Notes: generated from the letters alone by a model not told the origin. Counted from the stretch's first letter, positions 1 through 11,685 are shown. The stretch is 64,000 nucleotides of DNA from Ursus arctos (GCF_023065955.2 NW_026622764.1:80484333-80548332), one strand, 5' to 3'. Translations and numbers: made by a program.

Positions 1-385
1 GAAAGTCTTTCTCCACGTGCAGACATGCTCCCAGGTGCCTGTGGCAAGGGGAAGGAAATGCCATACACTGACCTGGAAAAGACCACAGGGCCCAGGCACA
101 GTCTGAACCCTTCCCTCAACCCGGCGGTTTTGCTAGCAGGAGTTCAACCCCAACGAACACAGCCCGGAGACCCCTGGGTCAAAAACGGCTTCCGACGAAC
201 AATAGGTGCTTGCTGTGGAACACCTATCCCAAGTGGGGGTAGCCAGCTCAACAAAATGCCACACACCCAGGTGTAAGAAACAACATTGCCCAGGCATGGT
301 CTAAGCCCCTCACCTCGTCCCTGTGCTTTGGGGAGCCGGAGGGACAGCCGAGGCCCACGGCCCTGAGACCCCTTTGCAAAAAGCC
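1..385. repeat. Partial left-edge unit (subunits B and C)
   Basis: The window opens at about position 13 of a B subunit (1-186), followed by a complete C subunit (187-385). The first A subunit starts at 386. The array therefore extends beyond the left edge. A CACGTG hexamer is at 14-19. Confidence 0.95.
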
Positions 386-980
386 GGCTTCCCACGGAGA
401 CAGTTTTCCTGAGGTGCAGACCCTATCCCAAGTGGTTGTGGCAAGGTAAAGCAAATGCCCTCCACTTCTCTGGAAGAAACCACAGTGCCCAGCCATGTTC
501 TAAGCCCTCCCATCCTCCCTGGGCTTCTGGCAGCAGGAGTGAAAAGAGAGGAGCAGAGCACGGGGACCCGTTTGACAAAACCCGGCTTCCCACGGGAAAG
601 TCTTTCTCAACGTGCAGACATGCTCCCAGGTGCCTGGGGCAAGGGGAAGGAAATGCCATACACTGACCTGGAAGAGACCACAGGGCCCAGGCACAGTCTG
701 AACCCTTCCCTCAACCCGGCGGTTTTGCTAGCAGGAGTTCAACCCCAACGAACACAGCCCGGAGACCCCTGGGTCAAAAACGGCTTCCGACGAACAATAG
801 GTGTTTGCTGTGGAACACCTATCCCAAGTGGGAGTAGCCAGCTCAACAAAATGCCACACACCCAGGTGTAAGAAACAACATGGCCCAGTCATGGTCTAAG
901 CCCCTCACCTCATCCCTGTGCTTTGGGGAGCCGGAGGGACAGCCGAGGCACACGGCCCTGAGACCCCTTTGCAAAAAGCC

Positions 981-1574
981 GGCTTCCCACGGAGACAGTT
1001 TTCCTGAGGTGCAGACCCTATCCCAAGTGGTTGTGGCAAGGTAAAGCAAATGCCCTCCACTTCTCTGGAAGAAACCACAGTGCCCAGCCATGTTCTAAGC
1101 CCTCCCATCCTTCCTGGGCTTCTGACAGCAGGAGTGAAAAGAGAGGAGCAGAGCACTGGGACCCGTTTGACAAAACCGGCTTCCCACGGGAAAGTCTTTC
1201 TCCACGTGCAGACATGCTCCCAGGTGCCTGTGGCAAGGGGAAGGAAATGCCATACACTGACCTGGAAGAGACCACAGGGCCCAGGCACAGTCTGAACCCT
1301 TCCTTCAACCCGGCGGGTTTGCTAGCAGGAGTTCAACCCCAACGAACACAGCCCGGAGACCCCTGGGGCAAAAACGGCTTCCGACGAACAATAGGTGCTT
1401 GCTGTGGAACACCTATCCCAAGTGGGGGTAGCCAGCTCAACAAAATGCCACACACCCAGGTGTAAGAAACAACATTGCCCAGGCATGGTCTAAGCCCCTC
1501 ACCTCGTCCCTGTGCTTTGGGGAGCCGGAGGGACAGCCGAGGCCCACGGCCCTGAGACCCCTTTGCAAAAAGCC
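981..1574. repeat. Type-X unit (594 bp), first of six
   Basis: Type X is defined by CCTTCCTGGGCTTCTGACAG in subunit A and a one-base deletion in the A/B junction (GACAAAACCGGC instead of GACAAAACCCGGC), giving 594 bp. The same linked changes recur in units starting at 12876, 22612, 24396, 26180 and 34509, showing descent from one ancestral unit that was dispersed through the array. Confidence 0.85.
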
Positions 1575-4547
1575 GGCTTCCCACGGAGACAGTTTTCCTG
1601 AGGTGCAGACCCTATCCCAAGTGGTTGTGGCAAGGTAAAGCAAATGCCCTCCACTTCTCTGGAAGAAACCACAGTGCCCAGCCATGTTCTAAGCCCTCCC
1701 ATCCTCCCTGGGCTTCTGGCAGCAGGAGTGAAAAGAGAGGAGCAGAGCACGGGGACCCGTTTGACAAAACCCGGCTTCCCACGGGAAAGTCTTTCTCCAC
1801 GTGCAGACATGCTCCCAGGTGCCTGTGGCAAGGGGAAGGAAATGCCATACACTGACCTGGAAGAGACCACAGGGCCCAGGCAAAGTCTGAACCCTTCCTT
1901 CAACCCGGCGGTTTTGCTAGCAGGAGTTCAACCCCAGCGAACACAGCCCGGAGACCCCTGGGTCAAAAACGGCTTCCGACGAACAATAGGTGCTTGCTGT
2001 GGAACACCTATCCCAAGTGGGGGTAGCCAGCTCAACAAAATGCCACACACCCAGGTGTAAGAAACAACATTGCCCAGGCATGGTCTAAGCCCCTCACCTC
2101 GTCCCTGTGCTTTGGGGAGCCGGAGGGACAGCCGAGGCACACGGCCCTGAGACCCCTTTGCAAAAAGCCGGCTTCCCACGGAGACAGTTTTCCTGAGGTG
2201 CACACCCTATCCCAAGTGGTTGTGGCAAGGTAAAGCAAATGCCCTCCACTTCTCTGGAAGAAACCACAGTGTCCAGCCATGTTCTAAGCCCTCCCATCCT
2301 CCCTGGGCTTCTGGCAGCAGGAGTGAAAAGAGAGGAGCAGAGCACGGGGACCCGTTTGACAAAACCCGGCTTCCCACGGGAAAGTCTTTCTCCACGTGCA
2401 GACATGCTCCCAGGTGCCTGGGGCAAGGGGAAGGAAATGCCATACACTGACCTGGAAGAGACCACAGGGCCCAGGCACAGTCTGAACCATTCCCTCAACC
2501 CGGCGGTTTTGCTAGCAGGAGTTCAACCCCAACGAACACAGCCCGGAGACCCCTGGGTCAAAAACGGCTTCCGACGAACAATAGGTGCTTGCTGTGGAAC
2601 ACCTATCCCAAGTGGGAGTAGCCAGCTCAACAAAATGCCACACACCCAGGTGTAAGAAACAACATGGCCCAGGCATGGTCTAAGCCCCTCACCTCGTCCC
2701 TGTGCTTTGGGGAGCCGGAGGGACAGCCGAGGCCCACGGCCCTGAGACCCCTTTGCAAAAAGCCGGCTTCCCACGGAGACAGTTTTCCTGAGGTGCACAC
2801 CCTATCCCAAGTGGTTGTGGCAAGGTAAAGCAAATGCCCTCCACTTCTCTGGAAGAAACCACAGTGCCCAGCCATGTTCTAAGCCCTCCCATCCTCCCTG
2901 GGCTTCTGGCAGCAGGAGTGAAAAGAGAGGAGCAGAGCACTGGGACCCGTTTGAAAAAACCCGGCTTCCCACGGGAAAGTCTTTCTCCACGTGCAGACAT
3001 GCTCCCAGGTGCCTGTGGCAAGGGGAAGGAAATGCCATACACTGACCTGGAAGAGACTACAGGGCCCAGGCACAGTCTGAACCCTTCCCTCAACCCGGCG
3101 GTTTTGCTAGCAGGAGTTCAACCCCAACGAACACAGCCCGAAGATACCTGGGTCAAAAACGGCTTCTGACGAACAATAGGTGCTTGCTGTGGAACACCTA
3201 TCCCAAGTGGGGGTAGCCAGCTCAACAAAATGCCACACACCCAGGTGTAAGAAACAACATTGCCCAGGCATGGTCTAAGCCCCTCACCTCGTCCCTGTGC
3301 TTTGGGGAGCCGGAGGGACAGCCGAGGCCCACGGCCCTGAGACCCCTTTGCAAAAAGCCGGCTTCCCACGGAGACAGTTTTCCTGAGGTGCACACCCTAT
3401 CCCAAGTGGTTGTGGCAAGGTAAAGAAATTCCCTCCACTTCTCTGGAAGAAACCACAGTGCCCAGCCATGTTCTAAGCCCTCCCATCCTCCCTGGGCTTC
3501 TGGCAGCAGGAGTGAAAAGAGAGGAGCAGAGCACTGGGACCCGTTTGACAAAACCCGGCTTCCCACGGGAAAGTCTTTCTCCACGTGCAGACATGCTCCC
3601 AGGTGCCTGTGGCAAGGGGAAGGAAATGCCATACACTGACCTGGAAGAGACCACAGGGCCCAGGCACAGTCTGAACCCTTCCCTCAACCCGGCGGTTTTG
3701 CTAGCAGGAGTTCAACCCCAACGAACACAGCCCGGAGACCCCTGGGTCAAAAACGGCTTCCGACGAACAATAGGTGCTTGCTGTGGAACACCTATCCCAA
3801 GTGGGAGTAGCCAGCTCAACAAAATGCCACACACCCAGGTGTAAGAAACAACATGGCCCAGGCATGGTCTAAGCCCCTCACCTCGTCCCTGTGCTTTGGG
3901 GAGCCGGAGGGACAGCCGAGGCCCACGGCCCTGAGACCCCTTTGCAAAAAGCCGGCTTCCCACGGAGACAGTTTTCCTGAGGTGCACACCCTATCCCAAG
4001 TGGTTGTGGCAAGGTAAAGCAAATGCCCTCCACTTCTCTGGAAGAAACCACAGTGCCCAGCCATGTTCTAAGCCCTCCCATCCTCCCTGGGCTTCTGGCA
4101 GCAGGAGTGAAAAGAGAGGAGCAGAGCACTGGGACCCGTTTGAAAAAACCCGGCTTCCCACGGGAAAGTCTTTCTCCACGTGCAGACATGCTCCCTGGTG
4201 CCTGTGGCAAGGGGAAGGAAATGCCATACACTGACCTGGAAGAGACTACAGGGCCCAGGCACAGTCTGAACCCTTCCCTCAACCCGGCGGTTTTGCTAGC
4301 AGGAGTTCAACCCCAACGAACACAGCCCGAAGACCCCTGGGTCAAAAACGGCTTCCGACGAACAATAGGTGCTTGCTGTGGAACACCTATCCCAAGTGGG
4401 GGTAGCCAGCTCAACAAAATGCCACACACCCAGGTGTAAGAAACAACATTGCCCAGGCATGGTCTAAACCCCTCACCTCGTCCCTGTGCTTTGGGGAGCC
4501 GGAGGGACAGCCGAGGCACACGGCCCTGAGACCCCTTTGAAAAAGCC

Positions 4548-7500
4548 GGCTTCCCACGGAAACAGTTTTCCTGAGGTGCACACCCTATCCCAAGTGGTTG
4601 TGGCAAGGTAAAGCAAATGCCCTCCACTTCTCTGGAAGAAACCACAGTGCCCAGCCATGTTCTAAGCCCTCCCATCCTCCCTGGGCTTCTGGCAGCAGGA
4701 GTGAAAAGAGAGGAGCAGAGCACGGGGACCCGTTTGACAAAAACCGGCTTCCCACGGGAAAGTCTTTCTCCACGTGCAGACATGCTCCCATGTGCCTGGG
4801 GCAAGGGGAAGGAAATGCCATACACTGACCTGGAAGAGACCACAGGGCCCAGGCACAGTCTGAACCCTTCCTTCAACCCGGCGGGTTTGCTAGCAGGAGT
4901 TCAACCCCAACGAACACAGCCCGGAGACCCCTGGGGCAAAAACGACTTCCGACGAACAATAGGTGCTTGCTGTGGAACACCTATCCCAAGTGGGGGTAGC
5001 CAGCTCAACAAAATGCCACACACCCAGGTGTAAGAAACAACATTGCCCAGGCATGGTCTAAGCCCCTCACCTCGTCCCTGTGCTTTGGGGAGCCGGAGGG
5101 ACAGCCGAGGCACACGGCCCTGAGACCCCTTTGCAAAAAGCCGGCTTCCCACGGAGACAGTTTTCCTGAGGTGCACACCCTATCCCAAGTGGTTGTGGCA
5201 AGGTAATGCAAATGCCCTCCACTTCTCTGGAAGAAACCACAGTGCCCAGCCATGTTCTAAGCCCTCCCATCCTCCCTGGGCTTCTGGCAGCAGGAGTGAA
5301 AAGAGAGGAGCAGAGCACTGGGACCCGTTTGACAAAACCCGGCTTCCCACGGGAAAGTCTTTCTCCACGTGCAGACATGCTGCCAGGTGCCTGGGGCAAG
5401 GGGAAGGAAATGCCATACACTGACCTGGAAGAGACCACAGGGCCCAGGCACAGTCTGAACCCTTCCCTCAACCCGGCGGTTTTGCTAGCAGGAGTTCAAC
5501 CCCAACGAACACAGCCCGAAGACCCCTGGGTCAAAAACGGCTTCCGACGAACAATAGGTGCTTGCTGTGGAACACCTATCCCAAGTGGGGGTAGCCAGCT
5601 CAACAAAATGCCACACACCCCGGTGTAAGAAACAACATTGCCCAGGCATGGTCTAAGCCCCTCACCTCGTCCCTGTGCTTTGGGGAGCCGGAGGGACAGC
5701 CGAGGCACACGGCCCTGAGACCCCTTTGAAAAAGCCGGCTTCCCACGGAAACAGTTTTCCTGAGGTGCACACCCTATCCCAAGTGGTTGTGGCAAGGTAA
5801 AGCAAATGCCCTCCACTTCTCTGGAAGAAACCACAGTGCCCAGCCATGTTCTAAGCCCTCCCATCCTCCCTGGGCTTCTGGCAGCAGGAGTGAAAAGAGA
5901 GGAGCAGAGCACGGGGACCCGTTTGACAAAACCCGGCTTCCCACGGGAAAGTCTTTCTCCACGTGCAGACATGCTCCCAGGTGCCTGGGGCAAGGGGAAG
6001 GAAATGCCATACACTGACCTGGAAGAGACCACAGGGCCCAGGCACAGTCTGAACCCTTCCCTCAACCCGGCGGGTTTGCTAGCAGGAGTTCAACCCCAAC
6101 GAACACAGCCCGGAGACCCCTGGGTCAAAAACGGCTTCCGACGAACAATAGGTGCTTGCTGTGGAACACCTATCCCAAGTGGGGGTAGCCAGCTCAACAA
6201 AATGCCACACACCCCGGTGTAAGAAACAACATTGCCCAGGCATGGTCTAAGGCCCTCACCTCGTCCCTGTGCTTTGGGGAGCCGGAGGGACAGCCGAGGC
6301 CCACGGCCCTGAGACCCCTTTGCAAAAAGCCGGCTTCCCACGGAGACAGTTTTCCTGAGGTGCACACCCTATCCCAAGTGGTTGTGGCAAGGTAATGCAA
6401 ATGCCCTCCACTTCTCTGGAAGAAACCACAGTGCCCAGCCATGTTCTAAGCCCTCCCATCCTCCCTGGGCTTCTGGCAGCAGGAGTGAAAAGAGAGGAGC
6501 AGAGCACTGGGACCCGTTTGACAAAACCCGGCTTCCCACGGGAAAGTCTTTCTCCACGTGCAGACATGCTCCCAGGTGCCTGTGGCAAGGGGAAGGAAAT
6601 GCCATACACTGACCTGGAAGAGACCACAGGGCCCAGGCACAGTCTGAACCCTTCCCTCAACCCGGCGGTTTTGCTAGCAGGAGTTCAACCCCAACGAACA
6701 CAGCCCGGAGACCCCTGGGTCAAAAACGGCTTCCGACGAACAATAGGTGCTTGCTGTGGAACACCTATCCCAAGTGGGGGTAGCCAGCTCAACAAAATGC
6801 CACACACCCAGGTGTAAGAAACAACATTGCCCAGGCATGGTCTAAGCCCCTCAACTCGTCCCTGTGCTTTGGGGAGCCGGAGGGACAGCCGAGGCACACG
6901 GCCCTGAGAAACCATTGCAAAAAGCCGGCTTCCCATGGAGACAGTTTTCCTGAGGTGCAGACCCTATCCCAAGTGGTTGTGGCAAGGTAAAGCAAATGCC
7001 CTCCACTTCTCTGGAAGAAACCACAGTGCCCAGCCATGTTCTAATCCCTCCCATCCTCCCTGGGCTTCTGGCAGCAGGAGTGAAAAGAGAGGAACAGAGC
7101 ACTGGGACCCGTTTGACAAAAACCGGCTTCCCACGGGAAAGTCTTTCTCCACGTGCAGACATGCTCCCAGGTGCCTGTGGCAAGGGGAAGGAAATGCCAT
7201 ACACTGACCTGGAAGAGACCACAGGGCCCAGGCACAGTCTGAACCCTTCCCTCAACCCGGCGGTTTTGGTAGCAGGAGTTCAACCCCAACGAACACAGCC
7301 CGGAGACCCCTGGGGCAAAAACGGCTTCCGACGAACAATAGGTGCTTGCTGTGGAACACCTATCCCAAGTGGGGGTAGCCAGCTCAACAAAATGCCACAC
7401 ACCCAGGTGTAAGAAACAACATTGCCCAGGCATGGTCTAAGCCCCTCACCTCGTCCCTGTGCTTTGGGGAGCCGGAGGGACAGCCGAGGCCCACGGCCCT

Positions 7501-8990
7501 GAGACCCCTTTGCAAAAAGCCGGCTTCCCACGGAAACAGTTTTCCTGAGGTGCACACCCTATCCCAAGTGGTTGTGGCAAGGTAAAGCAAATGCCCTCCA
7601 CTTCTCTGGAAGAAACCACAGTGCCCAGCCATGTTCTAAGCCCTCCCATCCTCCCTGGGCTTCTGGCAGCAGGAGTGAAAAGAGAGGAGCAGAGCACGGG
7701 GACCCGTTTGACAAAACCCGGCTTCCCACGGGAAAGTCTTTCTCCACGTGCAGACATGCTCCCATGTGCCTGGGGCAAGGGGAAGGAAATGCCATACACT
7801 GACCTGGAAGAGACCACAGGGCCCAGGCACAGTCTGAACCCTTCCCTCAACCCGGCGGTTATGCTAGCAGGAGTTCAACCCCAACGAACACAGCCCGGAG
7901 ACCCCTGGGTCAAAAACGGCTTCCGACGAACAATAGGTGCTTGCTGTGGAACACCTATCCCAAGTGGGAGTAGCCAGCTCAACAAAATGCCACACACCCA
8001 GGTGTAAGAAACAACATTGCCCAGGCATGGTCTAAGCCCCTCACCTCGTCCCTGTGCTTTGGGGAGCCGGAGGGACAGCCGAGGCACACGGCCCTGAGAC
8101 CCCTTTGCAAAAAGCCGGCTTCCCACGGAGACAGTTTTCCTGAGGTGCACTCCCTATCCCAAGTGGTTGTGGCAAGGTAAAGCAAATGCCCTCCACTTCT
8201 CTGGAAGAAACCACAGTGCCCAGCCATGTTCTAAGCCCTCCCATCCTCCCTGGGCTTCTGGCAGCAGGAGTGAAAAGAGAGGAGCAGAGCACGGGGACCC
8301 GTTTGACAAAACCCGGCTTCCCACGGGAAAGTCTTTCTCCACGTGCAGACATGCTCCCAGGTGCCTGGGGCAAGGGGAAGGAAATGCCATACACTGACCT
8401 GGAAGAGACCACAGGGCCCAGGCACAGTCTGAACCCTTCCCTCAAACCGGCGGGTTTGCTAGCAGGAGTTCAACCCCAACGAACACAGCCCGGAGACCCC
8501 TGGGGCAAAAACGGCTTCCGACGAACAATAGGTGCTTGCTGTGGAACACCTATCCCAAGTCGGGGTAGCCAGCTCAACAAAATGCCACACACCCAGGTGT
8601 AAGAAACAACATTGCCCAGGCATGGTCTAAGCCCCTCACCTCGTCCCTGTGCTTTGGGGAGCCGGAGGGACAGCCGAGGCCCACGGCCCTGAGACCCCTT
8701 TGCAAAAAGCCGGCTTCCCACGGAGACAGTTTTCCTGAGGTGCACACCCTATCCCAAGTGGTTGTGGCAAGGTAAAGCAAATGCCCTCCACTTCTCTGGA
8801 AGAAACCACAGTGCCCAGCCATGTTCTAAGCCCTCCCATCCTCCCTGGGCTTCTGGCAGCAGGAGTGAAAAGAGAGGAGCAGAGCACGGGGACCCGTTTG
8901 ACAAAACCCGGCTTCCCACGGGAAAGTCTTTCTCCACGTGCAGACATGCTCCCAGGTGCCTGGGGCAAGGGGAAGGAAATGCCATACACT
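4548..8990. repeat. Long duplicated block, copy 1 (~4.4 kb)
   Basis: About 7.5 consecutive units match 17853-22295 unit for unit at a constant offset of 13,305 bp, including rare private variants: TAATGCAAATGCC in two units, CTGCCAGG near 5,390, the GGAACAGAGC/ATGGAGAC unit at 6.9-7.1 kb, GGTAGC for GCTAGC near 7,267, and TCAAACCGGCGGG near 8,445. I found six single-base differences, so identity is above 99.8%. The left edge lies within ~4.46-4.60 kb, where similarity is patchy; the right edge is before 9,048, where GGTTATGC differs from GGTTTTGC. Confidence 0.88.
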
Positions 8991-9901
8991 GACCTGGAAG
9001 AGACCACAGGGCCCAGGCACAGTCTGAACCCTTCCCTCAACCCGGCGGTTATGCTAGCAGGAGTTCAACCCCAACGAACACAGCCCGGAGACCCCTGGGT
9101 CAAAAACGGCTTCCGACGAACAATAGGTGCTTGCTGTGGAACACCTATCCCAAGTGGGAGTAGCCAGCTCAACAAAATGCCACACACCCAGGTGTAAGAA
9201 ACAACATTGCCCAGGCATGGTCTAAGCCCCTCACCTCGTCCCTGTGCTTTGGGGAGCCGGAGGGACAGCCGAGGCCCACGGCCCTGAGACCCCTTTGCAA
9301 AAAGCCGGCTTCCCACGGAGACAGTTTTCCTGAGGTGCACACCCTATCCCAAGTGGTTGTGGCAAGGTAAAGCAAATGCCCTCCACTTCTCTGGAAGAAA
9401 CCACAGTGCCCAGCCATGTTCTAAGCCCTCCCATCCTCCCTGGGCTTCTGGCAGCAGGAGTGAAAAGAGAGGAGCAGAGCACTGGGTCCCGTTTGAAAAA
9501 ACCCGGCTTCCCCCGGGAAAGTCTTTCTCCACGTGCAGACATGCTCCCAGGTGCCTGTGGCAAGGGGAAGGAAATGCCATACACTGACCTGGAAGAGACT
9601 ACAGGGCCCAGGCACAGTCTGAACCCTTCCCTCAACCCGGCGGTTTTGCTAGCAGGAGTTCAACCCCAACGAACACAGCCCGAAGACCCCTGGGTCAAAA
9701 ACGGCTTCCGACGAACAATAGGTGCTTGCTGTGGAACACCTATCCCAAGTGGGGGTAGCCAGCTCAAGAAAATGCCACACACCCAGGTGTAAGAAACAAC
9801 ATTGCCCAGGCATGGTCTAAGCCCCTCACCTCGTCCCTGTGCTTTGGGGAGCCGGAGGGACAGCCGAGGCACACGGCCCTGAGACCCCTTTGCAAAAAGC
9901 C

Positions 9902-10099
9902 GGCTTCCCACGGAGACAGTTTTCCTGAGGTGCACACCCTATCCCAAGTGGTTGTGGCAAGGTAAAGCAAATGCCCTCCACTTCTCTGGAAGAAACCACA
10001 GTGCCCAGCCATGTTCTAAGCCCTCCCATCCTCCCTGGGCTTCTGGCAGCAGGAGTGAAAAGAGAGGAGCAGAGCACGGGGACCCGTTTGACAAAACCC
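9902..10099. repeat. Subunit A (198 bp) of the reference unit
   Basis: Subunit A starts GGCTTCCCACGGAGAC and ends in the A/B junction (TTTGACAAAACCC). In an ungapped manual alignment it matches subunit B at 125 of 198 positions (63%) and subunit C at 94 of the first 150 (63%). The strongest shared blocks are positions 1-10, 41-50 (TCCCAAGTGG), 91-100 (GAAACCACAG) and 101-120 (around GCCCAGCCATGTTCTAAGC). Positions 161-180 are the least conserved between A and B. Variants in the A/B junction and at positions ~125-145 define several unit subfamilies. Confidence 0.9.
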
Positions 10100-10297
10100 G
10101 GCTTCCCACGGGAAAGTCTTTCTCCACGTGCAGACATGCTCCCAGGTGCCTGGGGCAAGGGGAAGGAAATGCCATACACTGACCTGGAAGAGACCACAGG
10201 GCCCAGGCACAGTCTGAACCCTTCCCTCAACCCGGCGGTTTTGCTAGCAGGAGTTCAACCCCAACGAACACAGCCCGGAGACCCCTGGGTCAAAAAC
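10100..10297. repeat. Subunit B (198 bp) of the reference unit
   Basis: Subunit B starts GGCTTCCCACGGGAAAG and ends in the B/C junction (GGGTCAAAAAC, or GGGGCAAAAAC in many units). It is homologous to A along its whole length but has its own features: a short dyad TTCCC-AC-GGGAA near its start (10103-10114), the CACGTG hexamer at its positions 26-31, and GCTAGC at positions 144-149. It is the most uniform subunit across the window. Confidence 0.9.
10125..10130. other. CACGTG E-box hexamer, one per unit
   Basis: A perfect palindromic CACGTG lies at positions 26-31 of nearly every B subunit (for example 14-19 and 1203-1208). It is lost in a few units, e.g. CAACGTG near 610 and CGCGTG near 59,116. 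CACGTG is the core recognised by USF/MYC-type bHLH factors, but no promoter context is visible, and presence in every unit may only reflect common descent. Confidence 0.5.
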
Positions 10298-10311
10298 GGC
10301 TTCCGACGAAC
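10295..10311 (-). other. CENP-B-box-like 17-mer at the B/C junction
   Basis: Read on the minus strand the sequence is GTTCGTCGGAAGCCGTT. Against the published mammalian CENP-B box YTTCGTTGGAARCGGGA it matches 12 of 17 positions, and 7 of the 9 core bases (TTCG, A and two of CGGG). One copy per unit occurs at the same place through most of the window. A 7/9 core match is expected about once per unit by chance; the 12/17 match is less expected (roughly 0.1 per unit by a simple estimate). Binding is not established. Confidence 0.25.
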
Positions 10312-10496
10312 AATAGGTGCTTGCTGTGGAACACCTATCCCAAGTGGGAGTAGCCAGCTCAACAAAATGCCACACACCCAGGTGTAAGAAACAACATGGC
10401 CCAGGCATGGTCTAAGCCCCTCACCTCGTCCCTGTGCTTTGGGGAGCCGGAGGGACAGCCGAGGCCCACGGCCCTGAGACCCCTTTGCAAAAAGCC
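10298..10496. repeat. Subunit C (199 bp) of the reference unit
   Basis: Subunit C starts GGCTTCCGACGAAC, differing from A and B at the eighth base, and ends TTTGCAAAAAGCC before the next A. Its positions 41-50 (TCCCAAGTGG) and 91-120 align directly with A. Eight units lose one base in the terminal tract (TTTGAAAAAGCC), making C 198 bp. The first ~70 bp carry most of the substitutions that separate unit types in the 42-64 kb region. Confidence 0.9.
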
Positions 10497-10501
10497 GGCT
10501 T
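10492..10501. other. 10-bp perfect palindrome at the C/A (unit) junction
   Basis: AAGCCGGCTT spans each boundary between consecutive 595-bp units. It directly follows an A-tract. The equivalent A/B and B/C junctions (ACCCGGCTT, AACGGCTT) are not palindromic. It is conserved in most units and changed in the diverged island (for example AAATGGCTT at 15,471). Confidence 0.7.
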
Positions 10502-11685
10502 CCCACGGAGACAGTTTTCCTGAGGTGCACACCCTATCCCAAGTGGTTGTGGCAAGGTAAAGCAAATGCCCTCCACTTCTCTGGAAGAAACCACAGTGCC
10601 CAGCCATGTTCTAAGCCCTCCCATCCTCCCTGGGCTTCTGGCAGCAGGAGTGAAAAGAGAGGAGCAGAGCACTGGGACCCGTTTGACAAAACCCGGCTTC
10701 CCACGGGAAAGTCTTTCTCCACGTGCAGACATGCTCCCAGGTGCCTGTGGCAAGGGGAAGGAAATGCCATACACTGACCTGGAAGAGACTACAGGGCCCA
10801 GGCACAGTCTGAACCCTTCCCTCAACCCGGCGGTTTTGCTAGCAGGAGTTCAACCCCAACGAACACAGCCCGAAGACCCCTGGGTCAAAAACGGCTTCCG
10901 ACGAACAATAGGTGCTTGCTGTGGAACACCTATCCCAAGTGGGGGTAGCCAGCTCAAGAAAATGCCACACACCCAGGTGTAAGAAACAACATTGCCCAGG
11001 CATGGTCTAAACCCCTCACCTCGTCCCTGTGCTTTGGGGAGCCGGAGGGACAGCCGAGGCACACGGCCCTGAGACCCCTTTGAAAAAGCCGGCTTCCCAC
11101 GGAAACAGTTTTCCTGAGGTGCACACCCTATCCCAAGTGGTTGTGGCAAGGTAAAGCAAATGCCCTCCACTTCTCTGGAAGAAACCACAGTGCCCAGCCA
11201 TGTTCTAAGCCCTCCCATCCTCCCTGGGCTTCTGACAGCAGGAGTGAAAAGAGAGGAGCAGAGCACGGGGACCCGTTTGACAAAAACCGGCTTCCCACGG
11301 GAAAGTCTTTCTCCACGTGCAGACATGCTCCCATGTGCCTGGGGCAAGGGGAAGGAAATGCCATACACTGACCTGGAAGAGACCACAGGGCCCAGGGACA
11401 GTCTGAACCCTTCCTTCAACCCGGCGGGTTTGCTAGCAGGAGTTCAACCCCAACGAACACAGCCCGGAGACCCCTGGGTCAAAAACGGCTTCCGACGAAC
11501 AATAGGTGCTTGCTGTGGAACACCTATCCCAAGTGGGGGTAGCCAGCTCAACAAAATGCCACACACCCAGGTGTAAGAAACAACATTGCCCAGGCATGGT
11601 CTAAGCCCCTCACCTCGTCCCTGTGCTTTGGGGAGCCGGAGGGACAGCCGAGGCACACGGCCCTGAGACCCCTTTGCAAAAAGCC
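10497..11685. repeat. Two-unit relative of 3954-5142
   Basis: Two consecutive units share the linked markers of units 3954 and 4548: GAGACTACAGG, CCCGAAGACC, CTAAACCCCTC near 11,009, TTTGAAAAAGCC near 11,080, GGAAACAG, and CCCATGTGCC near 11,330. Unit 11091 also has a private GACAGCAGG in A. The same pair recurs at 39861-41048. Confidence 0.75.

Larger units (their letters stand above)
9902..10496. repeat. Representative 595-bp satellite unit (A+B+C)
   Basis: This unit is close to the common form and is used as a reference. It consists of three subunits of 198, 198 and 199 bp. It carries one NheI hexamer (GCTAGC, 10243-10248), one CACGTG hexamer (10125-10130), one 10-bp palindrome across its junction with the next unit (10492-10501), and one CENP-B-box-like 17-mer on the minus strand (10295-10311). 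Reading frames that are open here are closed by stops within the unit or shifted by the 595-bp period, so it is not coding in any evident way. Confidence 0.93.

Noticed and set aside
441..450. CAAGGTAAAG, resembling a 5' splice site, once per unit in subunit A
   Set aside because: A short consensus match without exon, acceptor or transcript context; some units read GGTAATG with no sign of constraint.
10086..10101. TTTGACAAAACCCGG at the A/B junction as a second CENP-B box
   Set aside because: It matches 7 of 9 core bases, but such a match is expected about once per unit by chance when both strands are scanned, and it lacks the intact TTCG.
10103..10114. TTCCC-AC-GGGAA dyad at the start of subunit B as a transcription-factor site
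   Set aside because: Arms of five bases around two bases fit no standard site well, including STAT spacing; it derives from the shared subunit start and is changed in some units.
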